NCBI RefSeq assembly: GCF_030397575.1
Contig: NZ_JAPNXS010000007.1
Coordinates: 62,001-126,000, forward strand
DNA length: 64,000 nucleotides
Source of the DNA: Psychromonas sp. 14N.309.X.WAT.B.A12
GTDB lineage: Bacteria > Pseudomonadota > Gammaproteobacteria > Enterobacterales > Psychromonadaceae
Reading direction: 5' to 3'
The position numbers were made by a program, and so were the translations under genes. Shown here in pieces: positions 42,175 to 51,169 of the stretch. The stretch's first letter is position 1. Each line of letters opens with the position of its first letter. The notes below the pieces were generated by a model, which saw nothing but the letters and a program-made list of their open reading frames with translations, ran no database searches and was not told the DNA's origin.

Positions 42175-42243
42175 TTTTTTTCCTAATAAATGTAAATCAT
42201 ATTAATTAATGTATTTAACTAATATGACTCGTTTAAAATACAA

Positions 42244-42271
42244 AATGCGCTGATCGGTTAATCAGCGCATT
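42244..42271 (-). terminator. intercistronic hairpin between lepA and lepB
   Basis: A perfect 11-bp stem AATGCGCTGAT/ATCAGCGCATT with a 6-base loop; on the minus strand TTTTGTATTTT follows. It may end part of lepA transcription or protect the upstream message. Confidence 0.65.
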
Positions 42272-42316
42272 CCCTTAAATAATGATTACTTTTCCTGACT
42301 AAATAGCAATCAAAAA

Positions 42317-44113
42317 CTACTTATCTTTACCTATGTGTAACACGGCTAAAAACGCTTCCTGTGGTACATCAACATTACCAACAGATTTCATACGTTTTTT
42401 ACCTTCTTTCTGTTTCTTCAGTAGTTTTTTCTTACGGCTGATATCACCACCGTAACATTTTGCTAATACGTTCTTAGTCAATTGCTTAACCGTTGAACGC
42501 GCAATAATCTTGCTACCTATCGCTGCTTGAATTGCAATGTTAAACATTTGACGAGGGATCAGTTCTTTCATTTTTTCAACTAAGTCACGACCGTAACTTT
42601 CTGAATTATCACGGTGCGTAATTAATGCTAATGCATCAACACGATCACCATTGATCATAACGTCTACACGTACCATGTCAGAAGCTTCATAACGAACAAA
42701 GTTATATTCAAGTGAAGCGTATCCACGACTGGTTGATTTTAATCGGTCAAACAGATCCATTACCACTTCACCCATTGGGATTTCGTAAGTCAATGCGACT
42801 TGATTGCCGTGATAAGCCATCTTAGTTTGAACACCACGCTTATTAATACATAGGGTAATAACATTGCCTAGGTAGTCTTGTGGAACAAGAATATTACATT
42901 CTGCGATGGGTTCACGAATTTCATTAATATCATTAGTTGGTGGCAATTTAGCTGGGCTATCTACATATTCAATTTCTCCACCATTTTTTTCTACTTCGTA
43001 GATTACTGTTGGTGCAGTGGTAATTAAATCAATATCATATTCACGCTCTAAACGCTCTTGAATGATTTCCATGTGTAATAAACCAAGGAAACCACAACGG
43101 AAACCAAAGCCTAAAGCAGATGAGTTTTCTGGCTCATACAATAATGATGCATCATTAATACTTAATTTACCTAGCGCATCACGGAAGTTTTCATAATCAT
43201 CTGAACTTACTGGGAATAAACCAGCATAAACCTGCGGTTGAACGCGTTTAAATCCAGGTAACACTTCTGGTGATGGATTATCAGCTAATGTTAAGGTATC
43301 ACCTACAGGTGCACCTAAAATATCTTTAATACCAGAAATAACATAGCCTACTTCGCCAGCTTTTAAGATACCTGTTTCTTTTTGTTTAGGTGTAAAGTAA
43401 CCCACTTTAGTCACTAAATGAACTTGACCTGTGGTCATTACTTTCATTTTATCACCGACTTTAATTTGACCGTGTTTGATACGCACCAATGACACTACGC
43501 CTTGGTAGTTATCAAACCATGAATCAATGATTAGCGCCTGCAATGGTCCATCAAGGTTACCTTCTGGCGGTGGGATCATTTTCACGATCTCTTCTAACAC
43601 AAGGTCAATACCTACGCCTGTTTTAGCAGAACAACGTACCGCTTCAGTTGCATCGATCCCTACGATATCTTCGATCTCTTCAGCAACACGCTCAGGCTCA
43701 GCAGCAGGCAAATCAATTTTATTTAAGATCGGGACAACTTCTAAGTCCATCTCTAGGGCGGTGTAACAGTTTGCTAATGTTTGCGCTTCAACGCCCTGAC
43801 CGGCATCAACAACCAATAAAGCTCCTTCACAAGCAGCTAAAGAACGCGATACTTCGTAAGAGAAATCCACGTGTCCCGGTGTATCGATGAAGTTTAACTG
43901 ATAGGTTTCGCCATCTTTGGCTTTATAGTCCAAGGTAACGCTTTGTGCTTTGATGGTAATACCACGTTCACGCTCTATATCCATAGAATCAGTTACTTGT
44001 GCTGCCATTTCACGTTCAGTCAGCCCTCCACAGGTGCTGATTAAACGGTCTGACAATGTCGACTTACCATGGTCAATGTGAGCAATGATTGAAAAGTTAC
44101 GAATGTTTTTCAT
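42317..44113 (-). CDS. lepA: elongation factor 4 (LepA)
   Basis: A 598-residue translational GTPase. From the start: [19 protein letters not shown] (G1), DTPGHVDF (G3), NKIDLP (G4), later the EF-G-like domains and the LepA-specific lysine-rich C-terminal domain ([18 protein letters not shown]). It acts on the ribosome, in initiation or back-translocation. I use the ATG at 44111-44113, which gives the conserved N-terminus; 13 more codons are open upstream. Confidence 0.95.
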   Translation of the reverse strand: MKNIRNFSIIAHIDHGKSTLSDRLISTCGGLTEREMAAQVTDSMDIERERGITIKAQSVTLDYKAKDGETYQLNFIDTPGHVDFSYEVSRSLAACEGALLVVDAGQGVEAQTLANCYTALEMDLEVVPILNKIDLPAAEPERVAEEIEDIVGIDATEAVRCSAKTGVGIDLVLEEIVKMIPPPEGNLDGPLQALIIDSWFDNYQGVVSLVRIKHGQIKVGDKMKVMTTGQVHLVTKVGYFTPKQKETGILKAGEVGYVISGIKDILGAPVGDTLTLADNPSPEVLPGFKRVQPQVYAGLFPVSSDDYENFRDALGKLSINDASLLYEPENSSALGFGFRCGFLGLLHMEIIQERLEREYDIDLITTAPTVIYEVEKNGGEIEYVDSPAKLPPTNDINEIREPIAECNILVPQDYLGNVITLCINKRGVQTKMAYHGNQVALTYEIPMGEVVMDLFDRLKSTSRGYASLEYNFVRYEASDMVRVDVMINGDRVDALALITHRDNSESYGRDLVEKMKELIPRQMFNIAIQAAIGSKIIARSTVKQLTKNVLAKCYGGDISRKKKLLKKQKEGKKRMKSVGNVDVPQEAFLAVLHIGKDK

Positions 44114-44680
44114 GAATACGTTAAATACCTTATTAGTGACTACACTTTGCATCGTGATACAGGTTAATCGTCTTTATCACAGCTGACTTAAGACCTTTTG
44201 AAAGAGGTTTTAAGTCGCTTTAATGCTAAATTTTTATGTTTGTTGTTAATTTGTCTATTTTGAGTACATTAATTGCCGTGCATTCTAGCGAATTTCTGTT
44301 TTAATCTCCATCTTTATAGCGCTATCAAGCAAATGGATCTTTGCGCAGTTTTTTAATGTTATTTTTAACGGTAAGAAAAATTTAACATTCACTTAAAAAA
44401 ACACTTTAAGTATAAAAAACGAGCACCTAGCGTTCACATTTCAAGCACAAACAGCGAGGCTTGCTTCACATTTTTAACTTTTCTTAAACAAGATCAAAGC
44501 GGATCAAGCAATCTATTAACGCTATTACTGTTTTTTGACATACAATAGACCTTGCTTTTAATGGATTGATAATGGCAAGGATTATGCCACCCATTCTCAA
44601 AAGCTTCATGAGCTATTTTCATAGATAATGGATTTACGCTTACGTTTCTATTCTTTTCTTATTTTTGAGGTTATTAAATT
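44114..44680. other. divergent promoter region between lepA and the RRM gene
   Basis: 567 bases without a gene. Besides the lepA leader hairpin, a plus-strand promoter is likely at 44535-44563 (TTGACA, 17 bases, TTAATG), which would give the RRM gene a leader of about 110 bases. That leader contains a CCTTGC/GCAAGG dyad at the start and is U-rich at the end. Confidence 0.5.
44181..44219 (-). other. strong hairpin in the lepA leader
   Basis: GACTTAAGACCT and AGGTTTTAAGTC form a 12-position stem (one mismatch or G-U) around 8 bases, extended by AGC/GCT. It lies about 70 bases before lepA and has no T-run on the minus strand, so it is a leader structure rather than a terminator. Confidence 0.55.
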
Positions 44681-45142
44681 ATGAAGTCAAACACTCCAGT
44701 GTTGCTTTCTGTTGTAGTTGCTATTATTGGTGCAGCTGCCATTGCTTTACTCCAAATCAGCCTAGATGGCGCCCTTTTATTTGCAGCCGGTGCTGTAATA
44801 AGTGGTTTTCTTATCCAATTTGCAAACTCAGCGAAAAGTGCTTCACCAGAAAGCGCTGCAGAAGTTGATTTTGCAACAACAACACTTTACGTTGGTAACT
44901 TACCGTACCGTGCTAACGAAATGGCTATTCGTACGTTATTTGCAGAGCATGGTAAAGTAATTTCAGTACGCTTAATGAAAGACAAACATACCGGTAAACG
45001 CCGTGGATTTGGATTTGTTGAAATGCCAGAAAGCGATGCAGCCAATGCAATTGAAGCTTTAAATGAACAAGAGTTCCAAGAACGTTCATTAAAAGTAAGA
45101 GAAGCCAACGAACGTGCTCCTCGTAAAGAAACTGCTGAATAA
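44681..45142 (+). CDS. membrane-anchored RRM RNA-binding protein
   Basis: A 153-residue protein that combines two N-terminal hydrophobic helices (about residues 6-25 and 29-46) with one RNA recognition motif (about 67-143). RNP2 is LYVGNL (69-74) and RNP1 is RRGFGFVEM (107-115), both with the aromatic RNA-stacking residues. A short charged tail follows. Single-RRM proteins in bacteria are often cold-induced RNA chaperones; the membrane hairpin is unusual and would place RNA binding at the inner membrane. GAGG precedes the ATG. Monocistronic with a terminator. Confidence 0.88.
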   Translation: MKSNTPVLLSVVVAIIGAAAIALLQISLDGALLFAAGAVISGFLIQFANSAKSASPESAAEVDFATTTLYVGNLPYRANEMAIRTLFAEHGKVISVRLMKDKHTGKRRGFGFVEMPESDAANAIEALNEQEFQERSLKVREANERAPRKETAE

Positions 45143-45161
45143 CTTATTTCAATAGAAATAT

Positions 45162-45201
45162 AAAAAACCGAGACTAGCATACTACTTCTCTCGGTTTTTT
45201 T
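45162..45201. terminator. terminator after the RRM gene
   Basis: AAAAAACCGAGA ... TCTCGGTTTTTTT: an 8-bp stem with a loop of about 15 bases and a T7 tract, 20 bases after the RRM stop. It may also serve the convergent LysR gene. Confidence 0.85.
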
Positions 45202-45216
45202 GTGCCTACCCTTATA

Positions 45217-46083
45217 TCAAGCTAACCAAGTTAATAGTGTTTGTAATGGTAAATGATTACTCTTTTGGGGATAAACTAAATAATAGGATTTTCCTGATCG
45301 TAACTGCACTGCGTGAGGCATTATTAGTTGCCCTGATTGCACATCAGAAGACGCTAACACCACATCTCCAATACTAATACCAAACCCTTGTTTCGCAGCA
45401 CTCACAGCTAAATCTAAAGTGGCAAAATGCTGTTGATGTTTAACCGGTAAATTGTCGCTCCCAGCTAACGCAAGCCATTGCTTCCAGTCATGTTGTTGTG
45501 GGGTAGAGTGCAACCAAGGAAACTTTCGCATCTCCTCAATACTGAGCTCAGCAATCCCCTCTGGTAATAGCGAAGGCGCGCAAACCGGTGTTAGCACTTC
45601 TTCAAATAGACATTGGCTAGTTAAACTTTTATCGCTAACCTGTTCGCAATAACAAATAGCAGCATCAAAAGCCTCTGAAGAAAAATTAATATCATGTTTA
45701 ATGGAGGATGTTAACTCAACAGTGATATCCGGAAAAGTCTGTTGAAAAGCCATGATTTTAGGTAATAGCCAGTTACTAATACAGCTAGGTGCTTTTAATC
45801 TTACCACAGGGTTAACGCTGGATACCTCAGCCACTGCACTCTTCATCTGATTAATCACTTGCTTTACTAGGGGTAAAAATTGCTCGCCTTTTTCAGTGAG
45901 GCTTAACCCACGAGCATGACGGTGAAACAATTGGATATCCAGCTTTTTCTCCAAAGAGATAATTTGTCGGCTAACAGCCCCCTGCGTCACATTTAAACGT
46001 TGCGCCGCTAGGGTGAATTTGAGGTGATCAGCAGTAACGATAAAAGCTTGCATCTCAGTGGTAGAGGGTAAACGAATACTCAT
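45217..46083 (-). CDS. LysR-family transcriptional regulator (GcvA-like)
   Basis: A 288-residue LysR regulator with an N-terminal helix-turn-helix (FTLAAQRLNVTQGAVSRQIISLEKKL) and a GcvA-type effector domain (VSAVNPV-like linker, PWLHSTPQQHDWKQWL). It is divergent from the HisC-like/binding-protein operon, with about 190 bases between starts, and is the probable regulator of that operon. Confidence 0.88.
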   Translation of the reverse strand: MSIRLPSTTEMQAFIVTADHLKFTLAAQRLNVTQGAVSRQIISLEKKLDIQLFHRHARGLSLTEKGEQFLPLVKQVINQMKSAVAEVSSVNPVVRLKAPSCISNWLLPKIMAFQQTFPDITVELTSSIKHDINFSSEAFDAAICYCEQVSDKSLTSQCLFEEVLTPVCAPSLLPEGIAELSIEEMRKFPWLHSTPQQHDWKQWLALAGSDNLPVKHQQHFATLDLAVSAAKQGFGISIGDVVLASSDVQSGQLIMPHAVQLRSGKSYYLVYPQKSNHLPLQTLLTWLA

Positions 46084-46273
46084 CGATATCTCGTATTTAA
46101 AGTGAAAAATTGTAACGCACTTAGCTATGAATTTTTAGCATAGCTAGTATACCTATTTTTCGTTTCACCTTTCAAATTAGATTTGCTTAAATCGCCTCAC
46201 ATAAAAAATGCATATTTATTCTAAGTTAAAGATTAAATATTCATTTTGTAATTTATTAAATGGAAGTTTGTTA

Positions 46274-47362
46274 ATGCAATCTCTCGCATCAAAATTAGTC
46301 CCTAGAGCAGTTGAAAAGCTTATTCCCTATCAATCTGCTCGCCGCATTGGTGGGCAAGGCCACCTATGGTTAAATGCTAATGAATTAGAGCGACCGGTAC
46401 ACTATGGTGATTTAAGTGAAGGTGATAATAGCCATTACAATCGCTATCCTGATTTCCTGCCTCACGATACTGCAAAAGCATACCTTGAATACTGTCAACA
46501 AAGTTCAGGCCCACTAAACTGTGAGGCTGTCACAGTGCGCGGTGCAGATGAAGCTATCGACCTGCTTATCCGTACTTTTTGTCACCCAGGAAAAGACAGC
46601 ATAATTATTTGTCCTCCAACCTACGGTATGTATGAATTCTGCGCTGATTCGTTTTCTGTGGATACTTATAAAATACCACTATTAGCAGACTTCCAATTAG
46701 ATGTTGAACAGATTAAAAAGCAACTACCTAGCAGCCCATTATTGTTTTTATGTTCGCCTAATAACCCGACGGGAAATAGCATTGATGAAACAGATATTAT
46801 CAGCCTATTAGAAGCGAGCAAGGATTCGACATTGGTAGTAGTTGATGAAGCTTATATTGAGTTTTCATCGCAGCAAAGTGCCTTACATCTAATGCATAAA
46901 TATCCACATCTTATTGTTATAAGAACACTTTCAAAGGCTTTTGGTTTAGCCGCTATTCGTTGCGGTTTTTTACTCGCAGATAGTAGCGTCATGACTTATA
47001 TTAACCGCCTTATTGCTCCTTACCCGATTGCAGATCCTACGGCTGAGATAGCATTAAAGGCACTATCTTCTAATGGACTAGAGATTATGCATAAACAAAC
47101 AAATCAATTAATTCAAATACGAGAATGGTTTAAATCACAACTGATGTTATTGGACTCTGTACAACATGTATTTGGCAGCGAAACAAATTTTGTGTTAATC
47201 CGCTTCAAGGATCATCTTGATACCTATCAACATCTTATTACACGGGGTATTGTGACAAGAAATCAGGCACACGAAGAGATATTAAAGGATTGCGTGCGAA
47301 TTACTATTGGCTCTAAAGAGAGCATGCTTGAAACATTAAATGCGCTTAAAACATTAAAATAA
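46274..47362 (+). CDS. HisC-like class I/II aminotransferase
   Basis: A 362-residue PLP enzyme that resembles histidinol-phosphate aminotransferase: FLCSPNNPTGN, VVDEAYIEF, and the PLP lysine in RTLSKAFGLAAIRCGF. No other his genes are adjacent; with a divergent LysR and a downstream amino-acid binding protein it may act on histidine, an aromatic or another amino acid instead. I start at the ATG at 46274 (GGAAG upstream); the frame extends 22 codons further without a good ribosome site. Confidence 0.8.
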   Translation: MQSLASKLVPRAVEKLIPYQSARRIGGQGHLWLNANELERPVHYGDLSEGDNSHYNRYPDFLPHDTAKAYLEYCQQSSGPLNCEAVTVRGADEAIDLLIRTFCHPGKDSIIICPPTYGMYEFCADSFSVDTYKIPLLADFQLDVEQIKKQLPSSPLLFLCSPNNPTGNSIDETDIISLLEASKDSTLVVVDEAYIEFSSQQSALHLMHKYPHLIVIRTLSKAFGLAAIRCGFLLADSSVMTYINRLIAPYPIADPTAEIALKALSSNGLEIMHKQTNQLIQIREWFKSQLMLLDSVQHVFGSETNFVLIRFKDHLDTYQHLITRGIVTRNQAHEEILKDCVRITIGSKESMLETLNALKTLK

Positions 47363-47378
47363 CTAAAAGGAACTTATC

Positions 47379-48155
47379 ATGAAATCATTAAAAATAGCGG
47401 CACTATTATTATCAACCATGTTGATTGCACCACTACATGCGGCTAGCTCAAAAACAGTACGTCTATCCTCTGACTTTACTTACCCGCCTTTTAACTACAA
47501 AGATGCAACGGGCACGCCTGTTGGTTTTGATATTGAAATTGCCGATGCATTATGTGCACAAGCAGCGTTAAACTGTGAGTGGGTGACTTTAGCTTGGGAT
47601 GGTCTTATTCCAGGTTTGCTATCGAGAAAGTCAGATGTGATCATGGCGTCAATGCGTATTACAGAAGAGCGTAAAAAACGCGTGTTATTCACAGACAAGT
47701 ATTACCAAACACCAGCTAGTTTTGTAGCAGCAAAAGATGCAACTTTTAGTATTGATAAAGCCGGCTTAAAAGATAAAGTGATTGGTGTACAAGTAGGTAC
47801 TATTCACGACAATTATGTAACAGATATGTATGGAGATGTTGCTGAAATAAAACGTTATACAGGGCAAGATCAGGTTTATATTGATTTAGAAAATGGTCGT
47901 CTAGATGCCGCTTTTGCAAACTCTGATCAACTAGTATTAGCTTTCTTAGAAAAACAAGCAGGCGCTAACTTTGCACTAAAAGGCAAACTAGTTACTGATA
48001 AAGCTTATGTGGGTGAAGGGACGGCCTTAGCACTGCGTAAGCAAGATAAGAAACTAGCAGAGCAATTTAATAAAGCGATTGCTGAGATTCGTGCTAACGG
48101 CACCTACGATAAAATTGCTGCAAAATACTTTAGTTTTGATATTTACGGTCAATAA
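47379..48155 (+). CDS. amino-acid ABC transporter substrate-binding protein (HisJ/ArgT-like)
   Basis: A 258-residue family 3 binding protein with signal peptide MKSLKIAALLLSTMLIAPLHAA. The mature start, VRLSSDFTYPPFNYKDATGTPVGFDIEIADALC, with a later Cys pair (ALCAQAALNCEW) matches lysine/arginine/ornithine- or histidine-binding proteins. It follows the aminotransferase by 16 bases. No permease or ATPase gene is next to it, so it must share a transporter encoded elsewhere. Confidence 0.88.
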   Translation: MKSLKIAALLLSTMLIAPLHAASSKTVRLSSDFTYPPFNYKDATGTPVGFDIEIADALCAQAALNCEWVTLAWDGLIPGLLSRKSDVIMASMRITEERKKRVLFTDKYYQTPASFVAAKDATFSIDKAGLKDKVIGVQVGTIHDNYVTDMYGDVAEIKRYTGQDQVYIDLENGRLDAAFANSDQLVLAFLEKQAGANFALKGKLVTDKAYVGEGTALALRKQDKKLAEQFNKAIAEIRANGTYDKIAAKYFSFDIYGQ

Positions 48156-48180
48156 TAACCACTAAATTGATACAATAGAC

Positions 48181-48209
48181 AGCTGATTATTTATGATGAA
48201 TAATCAGCT
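48181..48209 (+). terminator. probable terminator of the hisC-like operon
   Basis: AGCTGATTATT and AATAATCAGCT form a perfect 11-bp stem with a 7-base loop, 25 bases after the binding-protein stop. The following T-run is weak (TTTA). Confidence 0.6.
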
Positions 48210-48267
48210 TTACTAACCTTCATCGACATGCAATAAACGTTACTACTTTCTTGTTTAATTTGTCTTT

Positions 48268-50346
48268 TTAATCAGCGAGATTAATTAAAAAAGCAAACTC
48301 TCTTGCGATATCTTCAAAGTGTTTAAATCGCCCTGATTTACCACCGTGTCCAGCTTCCATATCCGTATACAATAATAGCTGGTTATCATCGGTTTTTAAT
48401 TCACGTAACTTAGCAACCCATTTAGCAGGCTCCCAATACTGCACCTGTGAGTCATGTAAACCCGTAGTGACCAACATATGCGGGTAATCTTGAGCAACCA
48501 CTTGATCATAAGGGCTATAACTTAAAATATACTCATAATATTTTGGATCATTAGGGTTCCCCCATTCATCATACTCACCAGTAGTCAGTGGAATAGTGTC
48601 ATCCAACATAGTTGATACTACGTCAACAAAAGGCACTGCAGCAACAACCCCTTTATATAACTCAGGGGCTTGGTTAATAATTCCTCCCATTAATAAGCCG
48701 CCAGCACTGCCTCCCATGGCAAAGACTTTCTCTTTTGCACCATAGCCTTTTTCAACAAGAGCTTTAGACACATCTACAAAATCGTTAAAGGTATTTTTCT
48801 TTTGCAGTAATTTACCTTGTTCATACCATTCTCGACCTAATTCTTCACCACCACGGACGTGTGCAACTGCATATACAAAACCCCGGTCTAGCAAGCTTAA
48901 ATTAGCCGAACTAAAGCCGATATCTAGACTATGCCCATAAGATCCATAAGCATAAATTAATAACGGGTTTTGCTTATTAAATAAGTCACGCTTATAGACC
49001 AAAGATACTGGTACTTCTACGCCATCACGAGCAGTTACCCAAACTCGTTCACTTTGATAATCTTCACTCGCAAAATCCCCCATCACTTGGCTTTGCTTTA
49101 ATAGGGTCGTTTCACCTGTTTCTAAATCTAATTCATACACAGTTGATGGAGTAGTGAAAGAGGTATATTGATAACGAAATTTACTGCTATTTGATTGTGG
49201 ATTGTAATGGCTAAACACTGTGTAAACAGGATCATTAAAGCTTAATACTTTAGACTCACCTGTTTTAAAACTAATTTGGCGTAATACAGGTAAGCCTAGT
49301 TCCCGCTCTTCAACCACCAGCCAATCATCCATTAACTCGTACCCTTCCAATAGCACAGTTTCTCTTGCTGGCACTAAGGTTTGCCACTCACTTGGCTCAT
49401 TCACCATAAAGCTTTCTGCCGAACAAGTTAACGTATGTAATGCGAAGTTTTTACCATTGATATTACTGCGAATGAAGAACTTGCCTTGGAAATGATCAAC
49501 GCTGTATTCATGGTCTCGTTGTCTTGGTAAGAAACAAGTGAATGCTTGCTCTGGGGTATTAGCATCTAAAATTAAACATTCCGAGGTCATCGTGCTGTCC
49601 GCACAAATCACTAAGTAGTCTTCAGAACGTGTTTTATATAAATTCAAATAGAAGGTGTCATCTAGCTCTTCGTAAATCAATTGATCATGCCGAGGATCAT
49701 CGCCTAATTTATGGCGATAAACTTGGTAAGGCAATAAAGTTTGTTGATCTTGTTTTACATAAAACAATGTTTGGTTATCGTTTGCCCATACTACATCGGT
49801 AACATCTTCAATACTTTCATCGAACAGTTCATTTGTCGCTAAGTTTTTAAAGCGCAATGTATATTGGCGACGACTAACAGTATCTTCGGTAAACGCCAAT
49901 AACATTGAGTTAGGGGATAAACTCAAGGCCCCTAATTGATAATAGGCAAAACCTTCCGCGCGCTGATTACAATCGAAAAATATCTCTTCTTCGCCCTTCT
50001 CCTCGCCATCTTGGCTACCTTTTTGACGAGAGTAAACACTATAATCTTTACCTTCGTCGTAACGGGAGGTATACCAAAAGCCTTTTTTAAAATAGGGAAC
50101 GGATGCTAATTCAGGCTCTTGTTTCGCTACCATTTCATCGTATAACATTTTTTGAAGATCAGATAATGGAGCCATCACCTTTTCTGTATAACTATTCTCT
50201 TCTTCTAAATAAGCTAATACAGCAGGATCTTTACGGTTGTCATCACGTAACCAAAAATAATTATCTTGACGTTGATGACCGTGAGTTTCATGCACATGTG
50301 GCTTAATAGCAGCAGTAGGGATCACAAGGTCGACTTTCTGGGTCAT
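48268..50346 (-). CDS. ptrB: oligopeptidase B (S9A prolyl oligopeptidase family)
   Basis: A 692-residue serine peptidase. An N-terminal seven-blade propeller covers about residues 80-410, followed by the alpha/beta-hydrolase domain. Catalytic triad by motif: S547 in GGSAGG, D632 in GLHDSQVQ, H667 in GHGGKSGR. The acidic residues before the Ser and the length favour oligopeptidase B, which cuts short peptides after Arg or Lys in the cytoplasm, over prolyl oligopeptidase. Monocistronic. Confidence 0.92.
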   Translation of the reverse strand: MTQKVDLVIPTAAIKPHVHETHGHQRQDNYFWLRDDNRKDPAVLAYLEEENSYTEKVMAPLSDLQKMLYDEMVAKQEPELASVPYFKKGFWYTSRYDEGKDYSVYSRQKGSQDGEEKGEEEIFFDCNQRAEGFAYYQLGALSLSPNSMLLAFTEDTVSRRQYTLRFKNLATNELFDESIEDVTDVVWANDNQTLFYVKQDQQTLLPYQVYRHKLGDDPRHDQLIYEELDDTFYLNLYKTRSEDYLVICADSTMTSECLILDANTPEQAFTCFLPRQRDHEYSVDHFQGKFFIRSNINGKNFALHTLTCSAESFMVNEPSEWQTLVPARETVLLEGYELMDDWLVVEERELGLPVLRQISFKTGESKVLSFNDPVYTVFSHYNPQSNSSKFRYQYTSFTTPSTVYELDLETGETTLLKQSQVMGDFASEDYQSERVWVTARDGVEVPVSLVYKRDLFNKQNPLLIYAYGSYGHSLDIGFSSANLSLLDRGFVYAVAHVRGGEELGREWYEQGKLLQKKNTFNDFVDVSKALVEKGYGAKEKVFAMGGSAGGLLMGGIINQAPELYKGVVAAVPFVDVVSTMLDDTIPLTTGEYDEWGNPNDPKYYEYILSYSPYDQVVAQDYPHMLVTTGLHDSQVQYWEPAKWVAKLRELKTDDNQLLLYTDMEAGHGGKSGRFKHFEDIAREFAFLINLAD

Positions 50347-50534
50347 ATTCTCTCTCTTTTAGGCTGTTCATGATGAAGTAGCAAAACGACAAACAACAAT
50401 AACGCGGACCAAGAATGAAAGCTACCAAATAAGAGAAGTTATGAGGAATGTTAGGAAGTAAGTAAAGTAAGTAAGTAACGTTTAATGACCACTGAATTAA
50501 CCATTAAACGTTAAAATTTATGACAAGTAATAGG

Positions 50535-51122
50535 TTATTTTAGCCAACCGTTAGCTACGGCCAGTTCAGTTTGCTCAACAACATATTGCCACAATTTGGG
50601 CGCACTCTTTTCTAAATAGCTATTACGCGCTAAGACTTGAGACCGACTAATCTTATGTTTAGCCCAACTGCCCCCCTGATTATTCATGTTTTGCACCAGT
50701 GGTAAAATCCTGTCCATGCCTTTGGCAAACTGTGCGTCGTTGGTTTCGGCCTGTTCAAACTCAAACCATAGGCTTTTATATTCTTGGTGTTGTGCTTCAG
50801 GTAATAAACCAAACAATCGTTGTGCCGCTTGTTCTTCTTTTAGCGCTTGTTGTTGGTGATCTTTTGTTTCAGCAAAGGCAAAAAGATCACCCGCATCAAT
50901 TTCAATAATATCGTGAATCAACAGCATTTTAACCACTCGAGTAATGTCGATTGGTTGCTCTGCATAATCTTGTAATAGCTGAGCAACTAAAGTGATATGC
51001 CAGCTATGCTCCGCGCTATTTTCCTGGCGATCATTATCTTCCTTTACCGTCGTTTGACGATACACTGCTTTTAATTTATCAATTTCTATAATGAAGGCTA
51101 ATTGTTGCTGTAAATCTGTCAT
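50535..51122 (-). CDS. HD-domain hydrolase (YfbR/HDDC2-like)
   Basis: A 195-residue HD-superfamily phosphohydrolase. Metal-binding residues are visible in ENSAEHSWHITLVA, LLIHDIIEIDAGD, and a later KGMDRILPLVQNM. It belongs with HDDC2/YfbR-type 5'-deoxynucleotidases that dephosphorylate dNMPs. It lies just downstream (47-base gap) of the EmrB-type gene but is not clearly part of that operon. Confidence 0.85.
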   Translation of the reverse strand: MTDLQQQLAFIIEIDKLKAVYRQTTVKEDNDRQENSAEHSWHITLVAQLLQDYAEQPIDITRVVKMLLIHDIIEIDAGDLFAFAETKDHQQQALKEEQAAQRLFGLLPEAQHQEYKSLWFEFEQAETNDAQFAKGMDRILPLVQNMNNQGGSWAKHKISRSQVLARNSYLEKSAPKLWQYVVEQTELAVANGWLK

Positions 51123-51169
51123 ATTTTAATTCCTGTATTTAGGATTATTCATTGAATAAGTTGTCAAGG

